Below, in pieces: positions 13,746-26,415 of a DNA stretch of 64,000 nt (its first letter is position 1; each line of letters starts with the position of its first letter). The notes beneath the pieces are model-generated. The model made no database searches, had not been told where the DNA came from, and saw nothing but the letters and a program-made list of their open reading frames with translations. The stretch spans positions 23,985,445 through 24,049,444 of the forward strand of contig CM033107.1 in assembly GCA_019321725.1 (NCBI GenBank), written 5' to 3'. This DNA is from Paulownia fortunei. Taxonomy: Eukaryota; Streptophyta; Magnoliopsida; Lamiales; Paulowniaceae. A program made the translations under genes and the position numbers.

Positions 13746-15607
13746 CCACACGTTCGTAGCCACATGATCACGATAATTAGTGCCTTTGTAATGGAATTAT
13801 TTTGTCACGTTTGAATTTTTACTTGGGATATCGATGACCGGACTGGGCCTCGGCCCATATCAGCGTACCAATTAATTAATTGCTGGAAGCAGGCATTGGT
13901 AAAATAAAGAGGGATACCAACTTTGAAACTGTTTAATTAATTATGTCAATAATTTCAGGAAAAGTTGAAAATTTTCTTGGAAATGAAAATCTCATTAATG
14001 ACTCGTTACTGAAAAATGAGTCATTAATGCATAGGTTAATTACACAAGGGAAAAAGTAGTGTTTTTTTTCAATGTATTGACAAGTTAGAGCCTGCAGATT
14101 GAAGACCCCATTAATTCATAGGGATTTGTTTGTATGAGATTAACATGAAGATCTCAATGCATTTTATTTAATTTTTTTTTTTACCATTTAACATTAGTTA
14201 TTTTCTCTTACTAAATAATTACTCCTTTAAATAAATTTATAATTTAGTACTCTTAAGCATTTTTATTGATAATTAAAATCAAGTATCAGATGGACTACTA
14301 CTTTCATTGTGTGTTCTAGTTATAGAAAATCATCTTGGAGATTGCTTTAATTGTCTTCAATGGAATTGTTTATGTCATCATGATCAGCTTTTTATCTCTG
14401 AGACTTTTCACCTATTTTTAATCACATTCTTCACATTTTTCCTTCTTATTTTTTGTACAATAGATTGGTTTATTCAATTTTATGCCATAGATCTGAATAC
14501 AAGCTTTAATTCAGAATTCGTTTCGGCACTTCAAGTACTTACATTGGAGGCAAATGCATGTATTAATACATAAGAGAAACAAAACTGAGAAGGTGTTACT
14601 TGACATCAAGCACAAGAACAAAGAATGTTTATGTCAAGTGATAATGTCAAAATTGTTCTTAATTATATATATATATATATATATTAAGTGGCAAAAAAAA
14701 ATTGTTACAGTAATAATTTTCGTAAATTTAATAATAACATAAATTATGCATTACTTCTCAGTATTTAAATTAAGGACAGAAGAATACTGTATAAGTTATG
14801 ATTATTAACCGTTAGTGAAATTATGGCAAGAAATGTGACTATTTGCGAGGATACCAGTTGCTTATACCAGATGGATGACATAAGACAAACGTTTTATTAT
14901 ACTAGAATTCAACAATTTATGGGACTTGGAAATATATGATAAGAACTTTAAACCTAATAACACAACTAGTGTTGTTTAATAATGCTAACTTTTCACTGCT
15001 TCAAGTGTTGATTTTCTTTAAAAAAATTGCAGAACACAAAGGTTTAGAAGGTTCGCAGTTCAGACAAGAATCTTAAGCTCTGAGATCGACGCCTGCCGCC
15101 TTGACGCCAAAACAAAAAAAGGTTTTGAAAGATGAAGATTTAGGACAATATAGTCTGTTTGTACATGTAATATAATAACTTTGATTGGATTAATTTTAAC
15201 TATTTGTGTGCACGATTGTCTGGAGAGCAGCACAAAGAGTGGCGCATTTTATGCTGGGATGTCTCCATGGAATTGCTGCTCCATTTTTGGGTCATTTTAT
15301 ACTTAAGGGTCCTTGGGCTTTAATCCTGTTAAGGAGTTGTGGGCTTGCCAAATATTTATGACCCCAAGGTTCAATCATTTAGCTAAAATATGTTTTTTCA
15401 AGGGTTTTTTGTCCCAATTTATGCTAGATTAGTATTAATTAATTTTTCATGATGAAATCATGATATACAAATTATGTACCTTAATGACTTGGTCTAAGCA
15501 CATAGTATATAGAGATCATACAATCAATTGCACTTAGAGATGCATGAGCATATTCGAAAATTTTATATTATAAAGTAAAATACTGATATGATTATGTATT
15601 ATTTAAT

Positions 15608-15702
15608 TTCTCAGTTCTTCTTAGACACTACTCAAATGGATAGCATGGAAATGAATTTAAATTCTTAGTTCTCCTTAGACACTACTCAAATGGATAACAT
15701 AC
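15608..15702. repeat. Tandem duplication, period about 55 bp
   Basis: Two copies of a block containing cttagacactactcaaatgg, at 15608 and about 15662. The spacer between the shared cores differs slightly. Confidence 0.8.
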
Positions 15703-15862
15703 ATTTCATTTTCGAGAATGTGACTTTGTGACTATTTAATTACACGTGAATTTTGCAAGGTAAAATGAGCGCTCAATTTGCATCTCCACTCTAATTTATT
15801 TTCAAATTATAATTTATACTGCCCCATATAAATGTAATTAACCTAATAAATAAGTAGTTCTT

Positions 15863-16000
15863 GATCTTTTATTTTAATTTGATGTTTCATCTCGCGTTCC
15901 ACATCATAAATATATCCAAGTATATAAAATGTTCATATATACTTGTTGTATATGTGCGAAGTGTAATACAAAATTAAACACCAAATTAAAACAGAAGATC
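15863..16000. mobile_element. MITE-like element, copy 2
   Basis: Left end gatcttttattttaatttga and right end accaaattaaaacagaagatc are inverted repeats of each other. The internal acatcataaatatat matches copy 1 at 13583. The element is about 138 bp and non-coding, and GATC stands at both extreme ends. Confidence 0.65.
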
Positions 16001-17617
16001 CAAAATGAGAAATAAATACCCTCGGGATCATTTGAAAAGGCATTACAAAATTACAAATTTAAAAATTATCCATTCTGGAAATATTGTTTGTTTATCAATT
16101 TAAAAGATAATTTTTCTAGCATATTATTTAATTAGGAAAGATTAAAAAAAGGACCAAATATTTGAAAGGCCTACCACATTTTTCACTCGACGTTATGCAT
16201 TTTCATTAAAAAAATTATTTTGCTTTTTTTCCTACCTTTTTGTACTTGATCTCTCACTTATATAATCAAGTATTTCAATCAATTTTTAAAAAGTCCCACA
16301 AGGTCTTCAATCCAAATACCCTAATCCATGCCCAGTTTTCAAGTTTTCATTGTACCAATCAAACATCTCCAGATTCAAAATAAAATGTTACAACTTATAA
16401 ATTTGCATAAAATTAAAGGACCACAAATTTTAATGCAATTCCAGCAACATTCTCCCCCAGCCCTTGAGAATAATTTCCTTTTTTTTGTTGTTTTCTCCAA
16501 TTCTGAGCTGCTTAACAGACAGAAAATGACTCAAATCGTTTTAGCCAGCGAGGCCTGAAAAGATACGATACCCTACAAAACTCTTTTTCTGTTTGTATGT
16601 GGGAAAAAAGAAAAGAAAGAGAAAAAGGGACTTTTCAGTTCACCCCGCATAATTGAAAAAAGCAAAAAATAAATAAATAAATAAATAAATAAATGGTGAT
16701 TAATAACAGATGTCTTTTCATTTCAATTCACAGCATAGTTATTTTTTTGGCTCCAAAGAGTAGCAGATGTTCGATCCTCTTAACATATAGAGACATGCAT
16801 ATGAATGTTTAAGCACCTTTATTTGTTTTTATCAATTTCTGGTTCATGATAATGCTGCAGCTGGTGCAGATTTACAAATTGCGCTGCAGACAGGACCACT
16901 CCAAATTTTTGCATCACCAGTACTATTGCTGTCAAGTGATAGTTACTGTCCAATTTGAACACCAAGGTGAAAATCGAGCTTATTGCATAAACTTACAGAA
17001 AGTGATTACTATAAACTTTGCCTATGTTTTGCCCAAAGCTTCATTTCAATGAGATTACACAAAAAATCTGACCAAAAAACAAATTCAAGACAATGCTTTA
17101 TTTAAGCGTTGGAATATTTTCGGATAGAACAAGAAATAAAAATTTCTTGAAACTACTAATGGAGAGTGTTTTTTAAGCAACATCATCACATTGACATTTG
17201 AATTTAAAATTTTAGATACGAGGACAATCACAATCAGTGTAATATAATAAAAAATCTAATAGAATTGACAATTGAAAATTCTATCAATAAATAATGCCAT
17301 ACCATGAAATTATATACAATACTTATATAATAACCATTTTCATTTCCGCACAAAAACCAGTATGCTATATAAATATATTGCAAAACATCACCTAATATAG
17401 TAACAAATTAAATTATGATCACTAATCTGTGGAAACAGTTGATTTTCATTTTCAAAAATAAATTCAACTGTCATCTTCAACCAAGGGCCAAATTACATTC
17501 TTGTAATCTCTCTACACGGGTTGAAACCTACAGAAAACAAAGTGGAAAGAGGGTTTGCCACTGGGGGGTCAACCAAAATTAACTGTCATCTCTAAAACTA
17601 CGTGTACAATTTTCCTC

Positions 17618-17640
17618 TTTTTTTTTTTTTTTTTTTTTTT
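17618..17640 (-). repeat. A23 tract just after an OFP stop codon
   Basis: A run of 23 T on the plus strand (A on the gene strand) begins 14 bases after the stop codon of the OFP13-like gene. It may be a simple homopolymer, or the remains of a poly(A) tail from retroposition. Confidence 0.7.
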
Positions 17641-17654
17641 CTTGGAACACATTA

Positions 17655-18506
17655 TCAAACACCTGAAGATGAAGCATTACACGAAAATGATGATGGAGAA
17701 CTGTCTCCATTTTTCTGGATAGCGATCTCATCTTCATTTTCCAGTGAAGATAAACAAGGGCTGGTGGAGGAATAAGTGGAAGAAGAAAATGAGAGAGGAG
17801 AAGTGAAAGAATACTGAGTAGTAGTCGAAGAAGAAGAGCAGTTTTCATCAATGGCGGAGCTAGAAGAATCATTAGAAGCCGAAGCCAATGCAAGATGAAT
17901 CAGCAAATCCACAAAAGCTCCAACAATATATCCATGGTTGCTTTTGCCATTGACTCTGAGATAGCACGCCAACAGCTCCTCCAAACATTCCCAGTCTTTC
18001 AGCCCATGGGCCTCCACCATTTCCTCCATTGAAACCCTGAAATCAACAAATGGATCCCTGGATTCTATTGCCATGATTGCCACTCTTTCTTTATATGGAG
18101 ATTCATGTGTTTTGGCTTCTTCCAGTATGGAACTCGTCTTGCCAGGCTCAAAGAAGAGCCTATCCGACCTCAACCCTCTAATTACTGCAGACTCAACACT
18201 GTTGGGCTGCTCAGGATTACAGATTTCTGATTCACATGAGAAGCTTTCTTCATGATGCTGTTCAAAAGAGTTGCAGATGCTGAAAAATGGATCTGGGGTG
18301 TCGGCAAATTCCGTGGTGCTTTTGTCTTCAAGATAGGCCGAGTTCATGGTCTTGTAAATATTTTCATTGGTGTTGGCCCGGAAAGAAACTGTTTTGGGGT
18401 TGTTGACGCAGCTGGGCCACGGCCAGGACGAGGCGGCGGAGGTGTTGCTGGTGATTGTGATTTCTGTGGGTTTGAACAGAAATGGAAATTTCATTTTCTT
18501 GCCCAT
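17655..18506 (-). CDS. OFP13: OVATE family protein, OFP13-like
   Basis: Intronless gene for a 283-residue OVATE repressor. The N-terminus MGKKMKFPFLFK and the WPWPSC...NPKTVSFRA block (28-44) are hallmarks of the OFP13/15/16/18 group. A second conserved block, VIRGLRSDRLFFEPG..SSILEEA (108-131), precedes the OVATE domain (about 148-207), which reads ESRDPFVDFRVSMEEMVEAHG, then DWECLEELLACYLRVNG and HGYIVGAFVDLL. A serine-rich low-complexity tail (211-283) follows and is typical of the group. It faces the OFP6-like gene 11 kb away but belongs to a different subgroup, so recent tandem duplication is unlikely. The start is the only ATG that includes the MGKK motif. An A23 tract lies 14 bases after the stop. 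Confidence 0.92.
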   Translation of the reverse strand: MGKKMKFPFLFKPTEITITSNTSAASSWPWPSCVNNPKTVSFRANTNENIYKTMNSAYLEDKSTTEFADTPDPFFSICNSFEQHHEESFSCESEICNPEQPNSVESAVIRGLRSDRLFFEPGKTSSILEEAKTHESPYKERVAIMAIESRDPFVDFRVSMEEMVEAHGLKDWECLEELLACYLRVNGKSNHGYIVGAFVDLLIHLALASASNDSSSSAIDENCSSSSTTTQYSFTSPLSFSSSTYSSTSPCLSSLENEDEIAIQKNGDSSPSSFSCNASSSGV

Positions 18507-21500
18507 TTGGTGGAAAAAACCGATAAGAAATGTGGTTTGAAATAGTGTAATATTTTTTAGTGTTGTCTGGTTTTCTTGGTTTGCAGCATTAAAAGTTTAG
18601 ACAGGGTTGGGTCAGTGGTAGATTTTAAAGGAGTTGTGACTGACTGACTGGTGAAATAACTTGGATCAATAAAGGGTTGGTGGGGTCTTTTCTAATTCAA
18701 ACACATAATCTATTTGAAATTTAAAAAAAAAAAAAACTACTTTGTTTTTATACAAAATATTATAAATAGTAGGAGAGTTATTGGCATTGAATTATTACTT
18801 ATTTTGGATAAAAATTAAAAAAAACAATCATTTCACTTTAAGAAAACCCTTATTTTATTATATTTTAAATAAAATAAAAATAATAAGTTTAAAATACGGG
18901 AAAGTTCGTGTGTATGGTATGCTTTCCATTTATTAGATAGCTTTAAATGGAAAAAGATTACAAATGTTGCTGTCCAGTTGGGACATGGGGAGTTTATTTT
19001 ACAGTTTGTGTGACAAAGTTTTCGTGCCTGTATTTACCTATATATCAATGCATGTAACATAAATTACTTATATAGATACTTTTATCAACGATGAGAATCA
19101 TATAATATTCTTAACAAAATTATTTTATTTTTATCATTTGACATGAAAACACTTGATTGTAAATAAGAATTTTCGTTCAAGGTTTTCATTATTTCTTTTT
19201 CTTTTCAACTAGTTAACTAAGGGTTCTCACTAAAATACCCTTTATAGACTTCTGTGTTAATTGTGGAACAAGGTCAAATTTGAGTGTGGGAATTAAACTT
19301 AATTGAATTGTGAATTGAGTTTGAGTTTAATAAAACTATAGGTTTGGCCCATTTAAGGTATTTAATGTGGTATCACGGATTTGAAAGGTATCACTCTTTT
19401 TAGTAATATTTTTGTTGAATTCAGGTTGTTGATTGGGCCACTATATACATCACAAAAATCATTAGGGATATCGAGAATTGATCAAACAAAGATTTTCCGA
19501 CACTCAAATAACTTCTAAAATAAATAAATGCAAGCAAAAAATTTTGAAAGTATATAAGTGCGTAATTAATCGCGTACTTTCAATAATGAAGAGTGAGAAA
19601 ATTTATAGTGTTGATGTGAGGATTTTCATAAAAATGAGTATTATGGCTTTATAGGTTTAGTTTGAGTATTATACCTCAATTTGTCTTATTATCTTATAAA
19701 GCTCATGAACTCAATCTATTAGGTTATGTATTTGTTCTAATTCATAATGAAGACGAACTTTTTGAACTTAACCTATTGGACCTATTTTAGATTTATGTCC
19801 CATCGGCATTATATATTCAAGTTAGTTTTAAGAGTTAGACATGCTTTCTATGCAATTATCAAATAATATATAAGCTCTTTATAATTGGTGATTTGTAAAG
19901 TACATGTTAAAAAAAGTCTTTATGTGATATGTTTTGCAAGACTATTAGTTTATCATAATAATCTCATATTTATTTTATTTTTTAACAAATAAATCATATT
20001 ATTATTATTGTATATGAAAAACTCTCTTGATAATAAAGATTGGGATTTTCTCGTTTTTGGTGTATTTGTCTGTTTCAAATCAGAAAATTTGCGTAAAAAA
20101 TCAAACATCAAATATAGAATTAATCCATTAATTATTCTGCAAGAATAGAAGAATATTAAATGCAACTTATTATCAAAGCAAATAGCGCCAACCAATGAGT
20201 AAATGCAGATTAACAAGTGGTCGTTGAGATCTTTTATTACATATGTGTACCCGCCACCTGCTTTTGAATTGAATGAGAGCAACAAGGTTTTGCTGATTTT
20301 GGGAGATTTCAATATTTTGATTGATTTTGATGGACATATATTTCAGTCCATTTATTGATTTTTGTACTCTGAGGGTGAAATTTTTCTAAATTAAAATCTT
20401 GTACTTATTTATCGAGCCTATGTATAAATTAAATTTTCAGCCCGTTCTATTCTGCTAGTTTAAAATTCACTTTAAAAAATCATAAAATGAAAAAAAAATA
20501 ATATATTTTAAGCTGCTAAACTTGTTTGACTCGACTAGCATTTGTAAAAGTTAAAAATATAAAATAACTCAATTTTAATTTGACTCGAGTAAAAAGCTTA
20601 GTTGAGAATAGAAAAGTTGAACTTGTAAATTTACGTAAATATACTTGTGTACACAAAATTAATTTTGCTTCAAAGTTGGTTGATCAAGTTGTTGAAGCAT
20701 ATCTAGTCTCGTCTAATACTCCAACCAACCATTGTATTATATGAGTGAGAATAAACTACTTAATTATTGATGAATTGAATGATTTGATTTAATCATGTAT
20801 AATATGGGCCAGCCAAATTGAGTAAATAGTGGTCAAGTCTAATCATTTTTTTATGTCTTGACTTGAACCACGTAATTAGAAGCAGCCCTATTAGATAATC
20901 TTTACCTATGTATATAATTCAGTTGGGTTGAATACAAGTCAAAAATAAAAAAAATAAAAAAAATACTCCTTTGAAGATTAATAATTATAGCCCATATGTA
21001 CATAACATGCTATTTTTTAGGTAATACTTAGATGGATTTATAAACTATTATATTATACGTAATAATGTCAGCATTTCAAGAACAGTGAATGGCATGAAAT
21101 GTTTCATCATTAAGTAAAATATGATGTAATTATGTGAACTATACTTCTATCATTTTTAACCAAATTAAAGAAATAATAATATAGAACAACGAAACTAGAT
21201 ATTATTTTCTAACGTTAAAAGGAAATATATGGAGTATATTTTTTGTTTCACTGGGGTTGCATAAAACATATTTGAGCAGATCATTATTGGGATAATATGG
21301 AAAATATATTGGCGCATAAAAATTAAAATAAGAATATATTGGTTATGTCTTGTTGATTAAAAATAAGATATTGCATAACAAGTAAATAAATGTCATACAC
21401 AAACTTTTTGAAATTGGAATAGTTGTTCTGTTCTTTTGAAGCTAGATATATTTAAGATGCATTATAACAAAAAAAGCAGGCCGCATTTAATACTCGACTA

Positions 21501-22640
21501 AATTAGTGATTCTATAATTTGTGAGGATGAATGTGGAGGGAAAGTGAAATTAATGTGAAGTTCAAATTTTTAGAAGGAGGTGTTGATAAAGTCATAAAAC
21601 ACCAAAACATGGTGTGTTATCAGGTGCATTAGATGTTGTGTATATGGTGCATATTTATTGGGTATAATATTTATACTTAAATATATTTACTTCGCACATA
21701 TATATATTTGATATATATTCAACCATTTGGTGTATTGGGCGGACTATGGATATTACCGAGTTATCAAAAAATATACATGCTACACTCAATATATGATGCA
21801 TTAGGTATATTAATAATAAAAGTCAAATATTTTGTTTTGTAAAAAAATAAAATATTTAAAGAGTTGATATTATATCAAGTGCATGTGCACCCATGCAACA
21901 TCTACAAAACTGTATTAGCATGTGAAGTTTTGATGAAACCCTTTATGATGTGAAATTGAGACATAAAGAAAAAGAAGACGCTACAATACTATGGCTATTT
22001 TTGAATTCAATTTTATATTTATTTTGTGAACTATTTTCTGAAAATGATATGAAAAATTCCCTTACAAAATATATTAAAACGAAAATTTGTTTGGTCAATT
22101 CAATTGAAAAACTAATTTGAAAAACATAAATAAAGAATATTTTCTGAAAATGGGGTACATACTTTAAAAATAGATTTAGAGTATAGGTATTGAAAAAAAT
22201 AAAAGCTTTCAAACAGAAAATGCCAAATGATGCCAAACATGTGGAGTTACCAGGTTCCTTGTGCCTCCGGAGTAGGGAAAGTAATAAAATTTGAGCAGGC
22301 AATGTATCAATAACCCAATGCTTCAATTTGTCCGATATTTATGTGGGTGATTTTATTTTATTTTTTGATTAATTAATTATTGTAATTTATGGGTCATAAT
22401 CGTGGACGTTATCTTGATGGGGTCCATTATGCCTCCAGATATACACATCATGTACAAGTATAACATGTGAGATGGGGTTTGACAGATACTAGATTGTTGT
22501 CTTTGTTGTACCTTAAACAACAAGGGACCATGATGTAGAAGTCGTTGCCAAAGATGATCCTTTTCTAGCCTACTCATGCTTGCATTTGCTTCTCAAATTT
22601 GATCCAAGCAACCAGGAAAGAAATCATCCCTAAAAACTCA
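18507..22640. other. AT-rich intergenic region
   Basis: Upstream flank of the OFP13-like gene, then AT-rich DNA. Near 20500-20640 there are diverged Thr/Leu-codon-like repeats with ctcgagt/actcgac motifs, common in plant repeat relics. Frames at 19953-20312 and 21943-22326 (minus) are AT-rich and have no family features. Nothing else recognised. Confidence 0.5.
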
Positions 22641-22712
22641 TCACGTATCGATTTTCAATTTGATGGAGACGACGATTCAAAGTGAAAGTAGCCTTGAAGA
22701 AATTCATGCTTT

Positions 22713-25700
22713 TTATTTTTCTTTAATGGCAGCGTCCAAACCTGGATCATTGCTATCACGTCTAAATGGAGTATTTGCTGCACCGACAGGGCCGAAGAGC
22801 ATCATGCACCACTCCATACAGTAACATGAGAATCTATGCCAAAACAGGCAGATGAGCACCCTTGGAAATATGAGATACAACCCACTTGAGCACTGTTTAA
22901 ATGAGGCTACGCGAGGCTGGAGAGCCTTAGATTATACATAATACGTTTCTCCTCAAAACATCATTCACACATCAAATGGCTCCGAACCCTACTTAGGCAT
23001 TATTACCCAAGTAGGTATCATGAAATTTCCCACGCGCCTGAGAGTAGTTCCAGCAGGAGTTGAACTGTAAACTTTGTTTTCTCTTCACAGGGCAAAATTG
23101 AGGAGCCAAGAGTTTGAACAAAAGAAGCAACAATTGAAACAGAGCTTCTCAGGCCAAAAGTTTTAATACCTTCCTCTTAACATATATTTATGAAAAACAA
23201 AACTTGTATGAACTGTGAAGCTGACAATTCAGAAGTGGTGCTGCTGCTTTTTTACACCATATTATGACAAACTGCTAGCCCAGGTGAATATCAAGAGCAG
23301 CTTCTTTGCATGATTCACCAAATTAAAGTACAAAGCCTTGAAAGCAATCCATCAAAGAGAAGTAACCTAACTAATTAGAAGATCTTATATCATCTTTCTG
23401 CTCTTGGAAGTGAGCCTACACAATATTCTTTTCCATTCACCAAGTTCTGCAAAATTAAATTGTTCCCACATTGGAACTCCTGAAACACAGATCAATGATC
23501 TATATGCAGACACAGACTTATTACAAAATTTTGGAATGCATAGCTTTAAGTGCACAAGACTTCTAACTCGACCAGATAATACATACATGTGTTCTCTAGT
23601 TGTGAGTTCCATCATAACTACTTCAGGATTGACCATATGATGAAGATACATAAATTCAGATAGATCCTAGTCCTATGTCTCAGAAACCTAGAGATAAAAT
23701 TGAAATAATTATGTTGACCAAGTAAAATGCAACTCAAGCCTTATGCAACATTTGAAGTCACAATGCAAATCACAAACATTTAGCAGATTAGATTCTTGCA
23801 GTTTAAATTATGAAACACCAAAAACAGAGCTTGAATTGTGTTGCGCATGCAGATCCGGCACGCAAAAGAAAACACCTTCAGGGTAGAAATTACAAAGGAA
23901 GATCTAATACAAGTACAATGGATTACACTTCCAGAAAGCACTACCAACTTAATGGAGTCGATGCAATTGATTATAGAACTAATAGCAATTAATTATAACA
24001 TCTGCAAAGACCATAATCCACCAATCAAATGCCTAAAGTGTATAACCACATTAATCAGCAGAAGAAGGAAGCATAATACTGTAAGATATAGATGTAACTA
24101 TCATCATATCAAGCATACAGTCTATCTGACTTGTAGATGTCAGGTCACAGAGGCCAGGATCCAACAACCGGTTGAAAGCAGAGCTCAGAATTAAAAGAAA
24201 TACTCACTGCTTGTTCCCATCCCACATTTGTACTCTACTTAGATATTAAGCACACCAGAAAAGAATTATGGTAAAATTCTTTGAAGATACCTGTTCCATA
24301 TAATTTTCTTGATCAAGTATAATCAAGAAAGGTCAATCAAGCCATAGCCAATATAAACTTCAATAGTCCTTCATCAATATAGGAGTCAGGCGTAGTTACA
24401 TTGAAAATAAGAAATATTTAGAGTTCATTCTTTGCTACAACTACTGTACAGTCATAGAGACATAACACCAGTTAACAAAAATTGACACCATGCAAATGGG
24501 TACTTGGCATGCATCTGTGAAAAATTTGAAATATTTTATACTTTTATTGCCTACTATTAAACATTATCTTAAAAACCAATTGATTGCAACTGGAGGCCAA
24601 TGCCCATAGACCACAGACATTGGAAAAGCTCTCATACCTATCAAAACAGCCTAAATGCTTCATTGCAGACAATTGTTTAGATAATTTACAGAAAGATGTT
24701 AATTATTTATTAATTCTATTGCCTACTATTAAAACATCATCTTAAGAACCAATTAATTGTGACTGGATGCCAATGCTCATAGACCACAGACATTGCAAAA
24801 GCTCTTTATTAATTCTATTGCCTACTATTAAGACATCATCTTAAGAACCAATTGATTGTGTCTGGATGCCAATGCTCAAAGACCACAGACATTGCAAAAG
24901 TTCCCACACCTATCTCAAGTAGCCTAAATGCTTCACTACAGACAACCATTCATAAATTACAGACAATTTTACCACAAATTGTTTCTGTGTTCAAATTTCT
25001 GAAACTGTTATATTTGCTTCAGTATGTTAAAAAATCCATGCCATTTAGCTGTAAATAGTAAGGAAGGTTCTAAACAAGTTTACAAACATGAAATCAGAAT
25101 TTGTTGGTCCTCAAAGCTCACCAATTATTACCTGTGAAAAAGGCATGTCCTGTAAATTCAACAAAAAAAGAAAAAGCCAATGCAAGTAAATCCTTCGTTA
25201 GCACATGTTCGAAAACACCAATGTAAAATCATTCCTTACCCAAGAGACAAATACAATCTAGATACTTTAAGATATTCTTGATAAAATTCAACATAAAGCA
25301 TATATTCTATCAGATATACAGAAGACCTTTGCATATTGTTCCTGCTGCATTAATAATGTGAATGATTACTTCTGAATCTAGGTCCAGTTGTTCTTCTCAC
25401 AAGATCATATTCAGTCTAGGATTTGGAATATGATCGTAAATGCCAATAGAAAGACCAATCTATTTACATATTGTATCAGATTTACAGAAGATCTTTGCAT
25501 AGTGTTCCTACCGCATTAATTCGGGGAGTGATTGCTACCCAATGTAACAAGATCATATTCAGTCTAGATTTGGAATACAATCAGATATGGCAATAGGCCC
25601 ATCACACCAATATGTATCCAATAAATCGCAACACCTTAGCAGATTGTTTTACTTACATTGCATTGCTACATCAACACTGTTAACCCTTGCCTCAAGGTCT

Positions 25701-25735
25701 GATCCAAGTATTGTTTCATAATTATTAGTCTGATT
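22713..25735 (-). CDS. Possible multi-exon gene, family not recognised
   Basis: I do not recognise this gene. On the minus strand several short open segments are bounded by good splice signals. 25735-25657: acceptor tttacag, open reading NQTNNYETILGSDLEARVNS..., donor gtaagt. 23666-23568: MVNPEVVMMELTTREHMYVL, followed in phase 0 by 23479-23390, GNNLILQNLVNGKEYCVGSL, ending in TGA. 23336-23273: ALYFNLVNHAKKLLLIF. 23064-23007: STPAGTTLRRVGNFMIPTW, donor gtaata. 22811-22713: LFGPVGAANTPFRRDSNDPG, ending in TAA. Two stops imply alternative ends or two transcripts, and I could not link the 25.7-kb exon in frame to the rest. A decayed or non-coding transcript is equally possible. The sequence between is intron-like and carries local duplications. 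Confidence 0.3.
24545..24965. repeat. Three-copy local tandem duplication
   Basis: Copies start near 24547, 24716 and 24817 with ctattgcctactatta, then aaccaattgattg and gaccacagacattg. The first and third copies extend further (cctaaatgcttca..acagacaa), while the middle copy is truncated to about 100 bp. Lies in intron-like sequence of the candidate minus-strand gene. Confidence 0.85.
25308..25600. repeat. Tandem duplication, period about 165 bp
   Basis: Copies begin near 25309 and 25474 and share tatcagat.tacagaaga, tttgcata.tgttcct, aacaagatcatattcagtct and tggaata.gatc. Diverged by scattered changes and an internal deletion in copy 2. Confidence 0.85.
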
Positions 25736-26117
25736 CTGTAAAGTAATATACTCCCTCTATACACATTCTAATCCAGCATAATATAATACAAAATCAAACT
25801 GATAGAGCTAATGATGAAAGTTCCCCAACTAACGTACATACAAACAGTTCGTGAAGGTAATGACAGCTATTTGAGATCATTTCTTCTCTGAAATGCATCT
25901 TTATACCAATGTCATTTTTATTTGCCATGTGTAAGATTAATAACCAATAGATAAAATCTTTATTGTCTATGACATGAAAATTCAGCAACAGAGCTTTTGA
26001 TGGGAAAAAAATATTGCAATTAAAAATATAAAGTACATATCCAAATTTACATCACATACAAAATTGGGTACCTCCATACTGAAGTACTATCAGTTTTTGA
26101 ATGAACAAATCAGCTAT

Positions 26118-26415
26118 GGGGCTTTTACTTTGTGGAATGGGATGATAAAGGATTGATTTCATGTGTGATTAATGAATGTTCAATGATGACTATTTAATCA
26201 ACAGCCAATCATGTTTACGTTGAGGGATTATATTTGAGGGGAATAGTCAGATATTTTCAACATTTTTTTATACTACACCAGATTATATTGTTTTATTAGA
26301 AGCCATTGACCAAAATGCCCTTAGTGAATCGTTTGAATAAACTTAACTTTATGTCCCAAATGAAACTGAAGGTTGTCCATGGTTTGTTCTAAAACTTAAT
26401 CGCGATAATACCCAT
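26118..26415. mobile_element. Possible small DNA-element relic
   Basis: A 300-bp block bounded by ggggcttttac at the left and gaaaagccac at the right, weakly inverted relative to each other. Inside is the run gaccaaaatgcccttagtg, a type of sequence I associate with plant MITE relics. No coding. Weak call. Confidence 0.25.

Larger units (their letters stand above)
6840..17617. other. Gene-poor AT-rich intergenic region
   Basis: About 10.8 kb between the two convergent OFP genes. No coding region was supported on either strand; the frames present are isolated, AT-rich and featureless. It does contain an element relic at 8.3-8.83 kb, two copies of a small inverted-repeat element (13.58 and 15.86 kb), and two short tandem duplications (11.9 and 15.6 kb). 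It also has an (AT)n run near 14665-14685 and an (AAAT)n run near 16667-16695. Confidence 0.6.

Noticed and set aside
18252..18545. 97-codon plus-strand frame over the OFP13-like gene
   Set aside because: Antisense shadow; glycine/arginine-rich by composition only.
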